From JANXQG01 sp963804375 (GTDB taxonomy: Bacteria; Planctomycetota; Planctomycetia; Pirellulales; Thermoguttaceae): 64,000 nucleotides of DNA. Location: NCBI GenBank assembly GCA_963804375.1, contig CAWDQE010000014.1, positions 2,418,001-2,482,000 of the forward strand, written 5' to 3'. The position numbers were made by a program, and so were the translations under genes. Below the pieces are notes generated by a model. That model was not told where the DNA came from. It saw only the letters and a list, made by a program, of their open reading frames with translations, and searched no databases. Below, one piece after another: positions 55,664 to 64,000 of the stretch; positions within the stretch are counted from its first letter, which is position 1; each line of letters starts with the position of its first letter.

Positions 55664-56123
55664 ATGTTCTGTCAAAGCTGCGGCGCTGAGGCCCCGACGA
55701 AGCATGTGGCCTTTTATCAAAACATCGGCGCCTTGGTGATGCGCTTCACGAGGGCCGTGGAGGGCAATCTTTGCAAGTCGTGCATCCACCGGCATTTTTG
55801 GAAGTTCACCCTGGTCAATGTCACGCTCGGCTGGTGGGGCCTGCATTCGTTGATCATCACGCCGTTCTTTCTCTTGAACAATCTTTTTCGATATCTGTCC
55901 TGTCTTGGCATGCCCTCGGCGGCCGGCGCAGCGGCCGGAGTTGACCAGCGAAGCCGTCGGGCGGATCGGTCCGCACACCGAGGAGATCATCGCCCGGTTG
56001 AACCGCGGCGAGCCGGCGCAGACCTTGCTGGGCGATGTTGCGGGCCGCGCCGGCGTGACGCCCGGACAAGTCGCGCTCTTCATTCAAGAACTGGCCGCGG
56101 CGTCGCGAAGGTCGGTGAAATAG
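55664..56123 (+). CDS. Zinc-ribbon membrane protein, one frameshift
   Basis: Starts at ATG 55664 after GGAG. N-terminal zinc ribbon pairs CQSCGAE and CKSCIHRHFW, then a hydrophobic helix (LGWWGLHSLIITPFFLLNNL). At about 55905 one base (an extra T in TCTTGG) must be skipped to continue CLACPRRPAQRPELTSEAVG, then RIGPHTEEIIARLNRGEPAQ and a helical domain to the stop at 56123, about 153 residues in total. The two halves fit well, so the shift looks like a sequence error. Function unknown. Confidence 0.65.
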
Positions 56124-56229
56124 GGTGCGCTGTCATCAAGCACCGTAGGTGACGGTGAGCGAAGTGCGTGGGGGTATGGTATACAGCCGAGAGTGATCGT
56201 TGAGGGCGGCCCCTTGGCGATCGATTGCG

Positions 56230-57300
56230 TCAGGAGGCAACCTTCGGGGCAAGGTCCGCCAGATCGTCCAGCCAGGCCTCAATCAGAGTGGCCTGATTGG
56301 CATTGCGATCGATCTGGCCCAGGGCGTCCAGGCATCGCTCCAGACAAGCGGCGGCCACCATCGCATCGCCGCCGAAACGCTGCACCGCTGCTTCCAAAGG
56401 GCCGCGCAACTCGGGATCGGACGGCAGCGGAAGCGCGCTGCGGGCATGCACCAGACGGCGATAAAATTCGGCGGCAAAAGCCACTACCTGGCGGAACCGG
56501 GCCCGCCGGGCGGGGGCCTCCTTGCCCGCCTCGTCGACAAAAGTCGAAATGGTCTGCGCCAGCCCTACACTATCGAGCACTTCGGCCGACAGCTTCTCCA
56601 GCAGCGTGCGGCGACAACTCCACAAGTCGGCGTCGGCCAGATCGATCGCCTGCTGAAGGCTCCCTTCGCTGAAGCGGGCCAGCCGCGCGGCTTCCGCCTT
56701 GTCGGTCACCAGGGCCTTGGAGACCAGCAGTTGGGCCACGGTTTCCTCGGGCAGGGGCAGGAAGCGAATCAGTTGGCAGCGGGAACGGATCGTCGGCAGT
56801 TGCCGCGCAGGGCTGGTGCCGATCAGAATCAGCAGGGAATGCGGCGGCGGCTCTTCCAGCGTCTTCAGCAGGCAGTTGGCCGACTCGCCCTGTCCGGCCG
56901 CGAGGAAATCGGCGTCGTCGATGATGGCAATCCGCCGCCCGCCCAGGAAAGGTTTCAGCGAGATCCAATGACAGAGGCCCTCGTCTCCTCGATGCTCGCG
57001 GTCGCCGAGAAAAAGCTCGACCGGCAGGGTCGCCTTGTCCTGCGGCTTGGCGACGACCTCGATATCCGGATGGGTGCCGGCCAGGGCCATCGCGCAACTC
57101 GGGCACGTATTGCACGGATCGAGGTCCGCCGCGGGCCGTGCAGGGCACAACAGGGCCTGGGCGAAGCGCAGGGCAAACGTCCGCTTTCCCACCCCCGCCG
57201 GACCACAGAACAGGAAGCTGCTCGCCAGCCGATTGCGGGCCACGGCCCGGCGGAGCTTTTCCACTACGTTGTCGTGCCCTTCGATGCCGTGCCAGGTCAT
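56230..57300 (-). CDS. holB: DNA polymerase III delta' subunit
   Basis: 356 residues. AAA clamp-loader subunit: GHDNVVEKLRRAV, Walker A GPAGVGKRTFA, zinc-binding Cys in CNTCPSCAMA, IIDDADFL, NCLLKTLEEPPPHSLLILIG and the SRC motif in IRSRCQLIRF. Loads the beta clamp with DnaX and HolA. It lies immediately downstream of tmk (6-base gap), a widespread bacterial tmk-holB arrangement. Confidence 0.94.
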   Translation of the reverse strand: MTWHGIEGHDNVVEKLRRAVARNRLASSFLFCGPAGVGKRTFALRFAQALLCPARPAADLDPCNTCPSCAMALAGTHPDIEVVAKPQDKATLPVELFLGDREHRGDEGLCHWISLKPFLGGRRIAIIDDADFLAAGQGESANCLLKTLEEPPPHSLLILIGTSPARQLPTIRSRCQLIRFLPLPEETVAQLLVSKALVTDKAEAARLARFSEGSLQQAIDLADADLWSCRRTLLEKLSAEVLDSVGLAQTISTFVDEAGKEAPARRARFRQVVAFAAEFYRRLVHARSALPLPSDPELRGPLEAAVQRFGGDAMVAAACLERCLDALGQIDRNANQATLIEAWLDDLADLAPKVAS

Positions 57301-57306
57301 GGGTGG

Positions 57307-57952
57307 TCAATTCTCTCCCGCCGCGGTGTCAACCTCTTGATAGGCTATTTTGTGCAACACCCGCTGGGCTGCAACCCGCAGGTCGGCCTGCACGATGTCG
57401 ATCGGCCGCGAGGCGTCGACGACCACGATCCGGCCCGGCTGCTGCCTGGCCTCCGTGAGAAAACCTTCACGAACCTGTGCGTGGAACTCCAGACCCTGCA
57501 TCTCCATGCGGTCGGGCTCACGGTTGATCCGTGCGGCGGCAGCTTCGGGGGGCAGATCCAACACGATAGTCAGGGTAGGCAAAAGGCCGCCGGTGGCGAT
57601 GCGGCCAACCTCCCACAGGGTCTGGACGTCCAGCCCGCCGCCATAGCCCTGATAGACCACGTTGGCCAACAGGTACCGGTCGGCAACGACGATTTTGCCG
57701 GCTTCGAGCGCTGGCCGGATCACTTCTGCCACCAATTGCGCGGGCCGCCATGTAGAGGAGCATTTCGCTTCGCCGTCCGATGGCCAGGTCGTGCCGGTGC
57801 AGCAGCAGATCCCGAATCGCCTCGCCCAAAGGCGTACTGCCCGGATCGCGACAGGCAACCACCGCGTGTCCCTGTTCGCGAAGCCATTGGCAGAAGAGGT
57901 CGATCTGGGTTGATTTTCCCGTTCCGTCGCCGCCGTCGATGGAGAAAAACAT
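57307..57952 (-). CDS. tmk: Thymidylate kinase with one frameshift
   Basis: Starts MFFSIDGGDGTGKSTQIDLF at 57952 (P-loop GGDGTGKST). Continues to RRSEMLLYMAARA near 57745, where one base appears missing in a GC-rich run. The other frame then carries QLVAEVIRPALEAGKIVVAD, RYLLANVVYQGYGG (the DRY-type motif), LDLPPEAAAARI and the LID region, to 57307. About 215 residues when repaired, the normal length. The enzyme converts dTMP to dTDP and is normally essential, so the break is probably a consensus error rather than a true mutation. Confidence 0.88.
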
Positions 57953-58196
57953 GGAAGCAAAGACCAAGGTATCAAGTACGTCAGGCATTCCAGCCTGACC
58001 TCGTCCGGCATATTGTCAGGCTCGGGCCCCATGTACGCAAGGTTGGCCTAATTTACAGCGATTGTACCCGGCATCTTGCTCGACGCGAAGGGCCATGGGG
58101 AATGCGGCGTGCAAAGTCGCTGGTCGTCCCGGCTTTAGCCGGTCCCGACGCCGCGCATTCCGCCTACAGGCGGGACGACGAGCGCGAAAAGCCGGT

Positions 58197-60421
58197 TCAC
58201 TGCCCCCGATACCCGGCCTGCTGCACGGCCGCATCGGTATTGGCGGCCGCGGCCTGGTCGGCCTTCGGGGCCAGAGACGTCAAATTGAGAAATCCGATGT
58301 CATGCGTCGCGTGACCCGCGGGGCTCACGGCGGCCGTGGAATCCGGGCTGACGGGTCCCCGCGGCGTGCCCGAGGGCTGCGGTTGCGGCGCAGGCAATAG
58401 TTCCTGAGCAGGGCCCGGCGGCTGCTTTGCGGGCGTGCCCGGGGCCGAAGCCGGCGGCACGGCCGGAATCTCTTCAGCACCCATGACCTGGCCGAAGGCC
58501 TGCCGATTCGGCCCTTGGCTGAGGACCTTCGGATACGTAAAGCCATAGTCGAGGTACAAGGCGGCCGAGCGGCGCGGGCGCGGCGGCGGGCGTCGAAGTA
58601 GGCCTTGGCGGGCCAGGGACCTTCCGTCAGATAGACGCCGTTGTACTCCAGCAGCGATCCCTTGCGAAAGTGGACCTGCGAGATCGACTTCGCGTAGTTC
58701 GTCACCGAGCGGAAATAATCGCTTTCGCCCTGCGCCAGGCTGCGCTGGGCGTTCAAGAGGATGTTGAGCGAGTTGAGGTACTCCTCCGGGGTGACGACGG
58801 TGGCGAGGGTGACCAGTGCCGCATCCACGTTGCGCTGGGAAGCGATCCGGCGATTGAAGTTGGTCTCGCTCAGCGCCAGGTTCGCCTCCATGTCGCTCAC
58901 GGCATAGGCCACCTGGTTGGAGACTTCCAGTTCGGTCTCGCGGAGCTTGGCCCGTTCGCGCGCCAAGGCCAACTCGGCATTCGTGACGCCGTCGCGCTGC
59001 TTGCGGAAGCCGAGCGTCATCGAGCCCTCGATGCCGATGTGCCAGTCCTGGAATTGCCCGCTTGCCAGGTTGTCGAACGACCCGCCCGTAATACTGCTGT
59101 TGCCTTTATCGATCAGCCGATCGCCCATGCCGATCCAGCGGTAGCGGGCGTCCAGATCGACGCGGGGAAACAGGTAGTTCTTGGCCGCGATCAATTCCAG
59201 CTCGCGCTGCTTGACCCGCCACCGCGCTTCGCGAATCTCGGGAGAACGGGCCAGGGCCTCGCTTTGCACCTGCGACCAATCGAAGCTGATCTTGGCCGTC
59301 GTCGGATCGTCGGCGGGCTGGATCATTCGCCCATCCGTCGCGGCGATGCCCATCATGTAGCGGAGCTTGCGCTCGGTATGGTAAAGCTGCGCCTGGGCCT
59401 GTTCGGCCTGGCTGCGGAAGAGGAAATACTGCTCGCGGGCCTGGGCCTCGGCCGATGCCGAGCCGACTTTCGTTCCCTCCAGGTACATGGCGTTGATCTT
59501 CTGCCACATCTGCAAGGAGCTGTCGCGGCCCTGCAGCGCGGAGTCGAGATTGCGATAGGCGAAGTAGAGCTCCCAGTAGGTCGTTTCCACGTCCGAAACC
59601 AGGTTGCGAACGCCCGTCTCGAACGTGGCCAGGGCAATGTCCGTATTGATACGGGCGAGGAGCACGCCCTGGTTAAAGCCGGGGATGGCGCCGGGGCCGG
59701 CGATGCCGTTGTACTCCACGCCGTAACCCTGCAACAAGGGCCGGCGGATTTCCATCTGGAAGGAAGTCGTATAGTCGTGCAACTCTGCGGGATTCACCGT
59801 CGGGTTGTCGCGCTCGAGGTCGTACGCCGTGGAAGTGCTTACCGTGAGCGTCGTGCCGTCGCGCGTGGTCTTGCTGATCGAACTGTCGAACTGGGCCGTG
59901 TCTTGCGCCAACTCGGTCGGCAAGCTGCTGGCGTAGAGGGGGTTTACGTTCCGCGGCTCGTGATTCCGCTCCCAGAAAAGGTCCGTGTTCCACTGCGGGT
60001 CGAAGGGCGAGAGGCCGGCGTTGACGCCGAAACGCGCGTCGGTTTCCGTGATCGCCGGATCGTAGATCGTGGGCACCGCGCCGGGGTTCGACGTAAGGAA
60101 CGTGGGCGGGCCTTGGACCTGCCCGCCGATCTGCCGCATCACCTTGGCGTTTTCCAGGGCATAGCGAATGGTATCTTCCAGCTTCAGGGGCCAGTAATTC
60201 TTGGGGCCCGGTCCCCCAAGCGCAAACGGCGCGATCGTGCCTTCGAGCTCACTGAAGGGAGGCTCGGGCACGTCGGCGTTGTCGATCGTCTGCGACATTC
60301 CGAGATAATGCGAAAAGTCGTCGCTGTTGCGGAGATACAGCGGCTGTTGCGGCGCGCAACCGGCGAGGGCTGCGATGCCGCAGAGCATGACCAGTGCAAG
60401 TTTCGGGGCGTGGCAACGCAT
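58197..60421 (-). CDS. TolC-family outer membrane efflux lipoprotein, one frameshift near the 3' end
   Basis: Starts at ATG 60421 with a lipoprotein signal peptide; lipobox LAGC puts the lipidated Cys at residue 22. The coiled-coil/beta-barrel body has two TolC repeats, e.g. LARINTDIALATFETGVRNL, VETTYWELYFAYRNLD, and LRETELEVSNQVAYAVSDME. At about 58565 a missing base in a GC run shifts frame; the repaired end reads SAALYLDYGFTYPKVLSQGP and a Pro/Ala-rich tail to 58197. No inner-membrane pump genes adjoin it. About 742 residues, longer than classical TolC because of N- and C-terminal extensions. Confidence 0.85.
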
Positions 60422-61336
60422 CAGGTCGCGTTCCTCGAATACGGGACGCCACGGGGGGAGGTTTTCCGGCAATTGGTTAAGAATGAGACGAGCCTGTCGC
60501 TGTCGTATCCGTCTTGACCGCTGGCAATAGGAACCTTCTCACCGCAGCACGAGTTGTATTTGCCCCCCGCCGGCGGCTGCCTTCGGCAGGCGCAACGCAT
60601 GCACGCTACCGAAATCAACTAACCGGCAAAGTTGTTATCGACAGCCCAGTCACTAAACTTGTGAGGTTCTTCGTTATCAGAAATGTGGGCGCACACTAGC
60701 TAGTCTGTGTATTTTATCTAAACAGCAAGCCATCGTTGTTCAAGGGGGAGGTAGTGACGGCCATTGATGATCGTTCCTCCGCCGTAGGCGGTATTAGGCC
60801 CGTAAACCGGCGTGGGGTTCCGGAGACTTGCGTGCAACAACGAGGGCGTAAGCCCTCGTTGTGACACACATCTCGGACCCCATCCGGCCGGGTACCCTCA
60901 GGGTGCGGATGGTGAACAAGGCTGAATGGCTAGAACGGATAAGAAGGAGACAAACGACCCCCACGGGCTCGTCCCGTGGGTGAAGGAGGTTCTACGGCTA
61001 CGGCGCAAGAATGGACTAGCTTTGCAACCTGATTCACCATCCAGGCGAGCTGGATGGGGTCTGATTCTCAATGCTGTCGGTGCTCAGCTGTCCAACCTCC
61101 TTCACCATCCAGACGAGCTGGATGGGGTCCGAGAAAGGCACCGAGAAATGGTGGGACTCGTTTCACTCGGCCCACCCTACGGCTATTCCATTCCGCTACT
61201 TCGCGGCTAGTTAAATCGACAAAACGCTTGCACTCGTGGACAGGCAACCCGTTCGCGGTATGCTATTATAAAATGGCTGCGGCCGCGTTTTGGCTACAGC
61301 GTCCTTCGTCATTTTTTCGCCCGTAGGAGTCGCGCC
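60422..61336. other. 915-base intergenic region rich in repeats
   Basis: No supportable gene. Contents: a perfect 11-bp hairpin at 60837-60862 (ACAACGAGGGC, GTAA, GCCCTCGTTGT), a 32-base direct repeat at 61033-61064 and 61101-61132 (TTCACCATCCAG-x-CGAGCTG then GATGGGGTC), and a third copy of the GTGGGACTCGTTTCA repeat at 61150-61181. Confidence 0.6.
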
Positions 61337-62990
61337 GTGACCTTGTATTCCGTCAGTCCGTCCGGAGAGAAGTTCCCCATTCCTGAGAAGTCCGAGTATG
61401 CGGCCGAAATGGCCCGCTTGGAGCAACTTGCCTGCAACGCCCGCCGCGAAGGCAAGGAAGTCGTGGTGGTGATGGGCGTGGGCTTCGTGGGCGCGGTGAT
61501 GGCGGCCATCATCGCCGATACGATCGACAAGACAACCGGGAAGCCCGGCAAGTTCGTGATCGGCTGCCAGCGGGCGAGCACGCGGAGCTATTGGAAGATA
61601 CCGCTTTTGAACCGCGGCGAGTCGCCCGTCACGGCCGCCGATCCCGAGGTCGATCCGATGATCTCGCGCTGCGTCTGCGAGAAGAAGACGCTCACCGCCA
61701 CGTACAACAGCGACTGTCTGGGCCTGGCCGATTGCGTGGTGGTCGACGTGCAGTGCGATTACACCAAGCGCGAGCTGGGCAACATGCGGAGCGGCGACGC
61801 GGAAATGTCGGCCCTGGAGGCCACGGTGCGGACCATCGGCGAGAAGGTGCAACCCTCCTGCCTGACGTTGATCGAGACGACCGTGGCGCCGGGGACCACG
61901 GAATTCGTGGCCTGGCCGATCATGAAGAAGGCCTTCGCCGCGCGAGGCATCGAGGGCGACCCGCTGCTGGCCCACAGTTTCGAGCGCGTGATGCCGGGCC
62001 GGGAATACGTGGCCTCGATTCGCGATTTCTGGCGGGTCTGCTCGGGCTGCACCGACGAGGCCCGGCGGCGCGTCGAGAAGTTCCTCCGCGAGGTGCTGAA
62101 CACCGAGAAATTCCCCTTGACGGTCATGGACCGTCCCATCGAATCGGAGACGACGAAGATCGTCGAGAACTCGTACCGGGCCACGATCCTGGCCTTCCTC
62201 AACGAATGGAGCCTGTTCGCCGAGCGGAATGGCGTGGACCTGATCAAGGTCATCCGGGCCATCAAGATGCGGCCCACCCACAGCAACATCATTTTCCCCG
62301 GGCCGGGCATCGGCGGCTACTGCCTGCCCAAGGATGCCGGGCTGGGCTACTGGGCCTATAAGCACATCCTCGGTTTCGAGGACGGCGACCGCGTGTTCCG
62401 CATCAGCCCCACGGCCGTGGACATCAACGACACGCGGGCCTTGCACGTCGCCGAATTGACCCGCGACGCCTTGCGGAACATGGGCCGTTACATCGCCGGG
62501 GCCGACGTGCTGATCTGCGGGGCCAGCTACCGGCAGGACGTGGGCGACACGCGCTACAGCGGTTCGGAGATCGTCGTCCGCAAGCTCACCGAGATGGGCG
62601 CGGAAATGCGCGTCCATGATCCCTATCTCGATCACTGGTACGAACTGGAGAACCAGGACGAGTATCCCGCGCCGGGACTCTCCTGGTCGCGGTTCTTCCA
62701 CAACCAGGCGGGGCTGAAGAACATTCGCGTCGGCCAGGACCTGGCGGCCGCGCTGGACCACGCCGAGGCCCTGATCCTGGCCGTCCCCCACGAGCCGTAC
62801 CTGCACCTCGACCCGCAGCAGATCGTGCAATGGGCCGGCGCTCCGCTGAGCCGTCGTCGATTGCTTCGGCATTCTCACCGACGACGAGATCCGCCGCTAC
62901 TTCGAACTGGGCTGCGAGGTCAAGGCCCTGGGCCGCGGCCACATCCAACGCATCAAGGAACAAGTCAGGGCGCAAAAGAAGGCAACGTAA
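61337..62990 (+). CDS. UDP-glucose/GDP-mannose dehydrogenase family protein, frameshift near the end
   Basis: About 550 residues. Oxidises a nucleotide sugar to the uronate for surface polysaccharide. NAD-binding start VVVVMGVGFVGAVMAAIIAD; ETTVAPGTTE; PERVMPG-like FERVMPGREY; catalytic Cys C329 in GIGGYCLPKDAG; C-terminal ADVLICGASYRQDVGDTRYS. At about 62850 one base must be skipped so that the natural end AVVDCFGILTDDEIRRYFEL, GCEVKALGRGHIQRI is read, stopping at 62990; the uncorrected frame runs to 63004. The N-terminal 45 residues are an extra extension relative to typical family members. The opposite-strand oxidoreductase ends 11 bases away. Confidence 0.88.
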
Positions 62991-63000
62991 GCGCCGGTCC

Positions 63001-64000
63001 TTAGAACCGCACCGGCTGCCCGGAAACTACGGCTTCAGTTTCCTTCTGGCAGATCACGACCGCATCGCGGGCCAGGGCGCCGGCCAGGAGCGGCGACGGA
63101 GTGCCGGTCTGCGCGGCGCGGACGACTTCGGCCAATTCGTTCTCGAAGGGTGTGATGGCGTCGCCGCTGGGCAACTCGGGGCGCAGCACCTGGCCGTCGC
63201 TGGCGAGTACGGTGAGAGGCGTGGCCAGCACCGGCTCGCCGCCGATGACGGCAAAGTCGTAGAGCAGCGTCGCCTTTTCCAGGTAGATTTCATAGCCGTG
63301 GGTGAAGGGCCGGCCTTGCTGGGCGATCACGCCGCTGGCCGCGGTGACAATCAACTCCGGATCGTCAAAACGGAACTGGGCGTGGAACCGCTCGACCACT
63401 TCGCCACGCATACTGCCGGCGCACTGCACCGCTCGCGGCATGCCGCATGAAAGTCGAATGAAGTGGGCGTCGTGCACGTGCAGATCGAGCATCGGGCCGC
63501 CGATCACCGCCGGATCGTAGAATCGCGGCAGCCACAGAGGATCGGAAATGATCCGCTTGAAGTGACCGCCCTTGATCCGGCCGTACGCGCCGCCGGCAAT
63601 CGCATCGTAAGCGAAGCGGTACTCCGGGACGAACGGCAGCACATGGCCGATCATCAGCGTGCGGCCCGCTTTGCCGGCCGCCTCGACCATGGCGATTCCG
63701 TCTGCCGGGCGCAGGGCGATCGGCTTCTCGCAAAGCACGTGCTTGCCGGCCGCCAGGGCGCGAATCGCTGCGGAAGCGTGCAGGGCGGTGGGCAAGCAGA
63801 TGTCGATCAGGTCGAGATGGGGGTCGGCCAGCAGCGCGTCGAGATCGGCGTATTGAGCCACGCCGGAAAGATCCATCAGCTCGCCGGGCGGGCCGAAATT
63901 GCCCTTGATCGTCCGCCAGTCGCCCGCCCGACGAACCGGGTCCACTTCGCAGACGGCCTGGACCTTCACGCCCCGCAGGCGCTGGTAAGCCAAGTAATGG
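63001..64000 (-). CDS. Gfo/Idh/MocA-family oxidoreductase (N-terminus outside the window)
   Basis: The visible 333 codons run off the right edge; upstream codons HYLAYQRLRGVKVQAVCEVD continue the Rossmann fold, so the dinucleotide motif GxGxxG is beyond 64000. Seen blocks: IDICLPTALHASAAIRALAA, GKHVLCEKPIALRPADGIAM (E-K-P signature), LMIGHVLPFVPEYRF, and GGPMLDLHVHDAHFIRL with the GG-x-x-x-D-x-x-x-H catalytic motif. NAD(P)-dependent sugar or inositol dehydrogenase-like; substrate not predictable. It is convergent with the nucleotide-sugar dehydrogenase. Confidence 0.92.
   Translation of the reverse strand, partial: HYLAYQRLRGVKVQAVCEVDPVRRAGDWRTIKGNFGPPGELMDLSGVAQYADLDALLADPHLDLIDICLPTALHASAAIRALAAGKHVLCEKPIALRPADGIAMVEAAGKAGRTLMIGHVLPFVPEYRFAYDAIAGGAYGRIKGGHFKRIISDPLWLPRFYDPAVIGGPMLDLHVHDAHFIRLSCGMPRAVQCAGSMRGEVVERFHAQFRFDDPELIVTAASGVIAQQGRPFTHGYEIYLEKATLLYDFAVIGGEPVLATPLTVLASDGQVLRPELPSGDAITPFENELAEVVRAAQTGTPSPLLAGALARDAVVICQKETEAVVSGQPVRF

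Noticed and set aside
60926..61210. 94-residue ORF in the gap before the nucleotide-sugar dehydrogenase
   Set aside because: It consists largely of translated DNA repeats (two copies of the 32-base repeat and a dispersed repeat) and shows no protein-like conservation.

Overview
The window looks like chromosome of a high-GC planctomycete (order Pirellulales or a relative). The evidence is lineage-typical gene content: a DUF1559 prepilin-type protein ending in an H-X9-DG motif, a PSCyt1/DUF1549/DUF1553 cytochrome protein followed by a Tat-exported DUF1501 protein, an ECF sigma factor next to a Ser/Thr kinase, a PEP-CTERM protein, a YfhO-type membrane protein, and many short palindromic repeats between genes. 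Shine-Dalgarno sites are often weak or absent.

Layout. 1-8.6 kb: AsmA-like protein (cut by the window start), a secreted protein with two frameshifts, the DUF1559 protein, class II DAHP synthase, a lone receiver protein, and glyA with a single CRISPR-like repeat directly before its start codon. 8.8-16.1 kb: DUF3592 membrane protein and partner, a small ATPase, secreted proteins, a DRG-type GTPase and PolX. 16.1-23.3 kb: decayed accessory DNA with primase-like remnants, an IS110-type element carrying a CHC2 zinc-finger passenger, a frameshifted ECF sigma gene, a kinase cut off mid-domain and a broken SDR gene. 23.3-26.8 kb: an ECF sigma factor followed after 2 bases by a cobalamin-binding CarH/LitR-like sensor that has no DNA-binding domain, next to DUF378, SOUL and fasciclin genes. 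27-33.2 kb: more broken genes, including a C-terminal fragment of selA, a second copy of the IS110 non-coding end, and a PEP-CTERM gene. 33.2-41.3 kb: selB, a dense cluster of hairpin repeats, a seven-domain hybrid histidine kinase, a PAC2 protein, and a small island with a DpnI_C-like/HNH nuclease. 41.5-64 kb: an exported methyltransferase-PSCyt1-PSD1 fusion, DUF1501, a radical-SAM-fold protein without the cluster motif, galK, a DUF457 protein, MATE, YfhO, holB, tmk, a TolC-like lipoprotein, a nucleotide-sugar dehydrogenase and an oxidoreductase cut by the window end.

At least eight otherwise intact reading frames carry small indels, including the normally essential tmk. Part of the apparent gene decay is therefore probably consensus error. 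The junctions near 21.68, 22.66 and 29.69 kb are different: unrelated protein fragments abut there, so they look like true rearrangements or assembly chimeras.

The strongest candidates for new biology are the ECF/B12-sensor operon, the IS110 element with its candidate bridge RNA (two diverged copies) and CHC2 passenger, the wHTH-HNH nuclease, the exported methyltransferase fusion, and the orphan CRISPR-type repeat at glyA.
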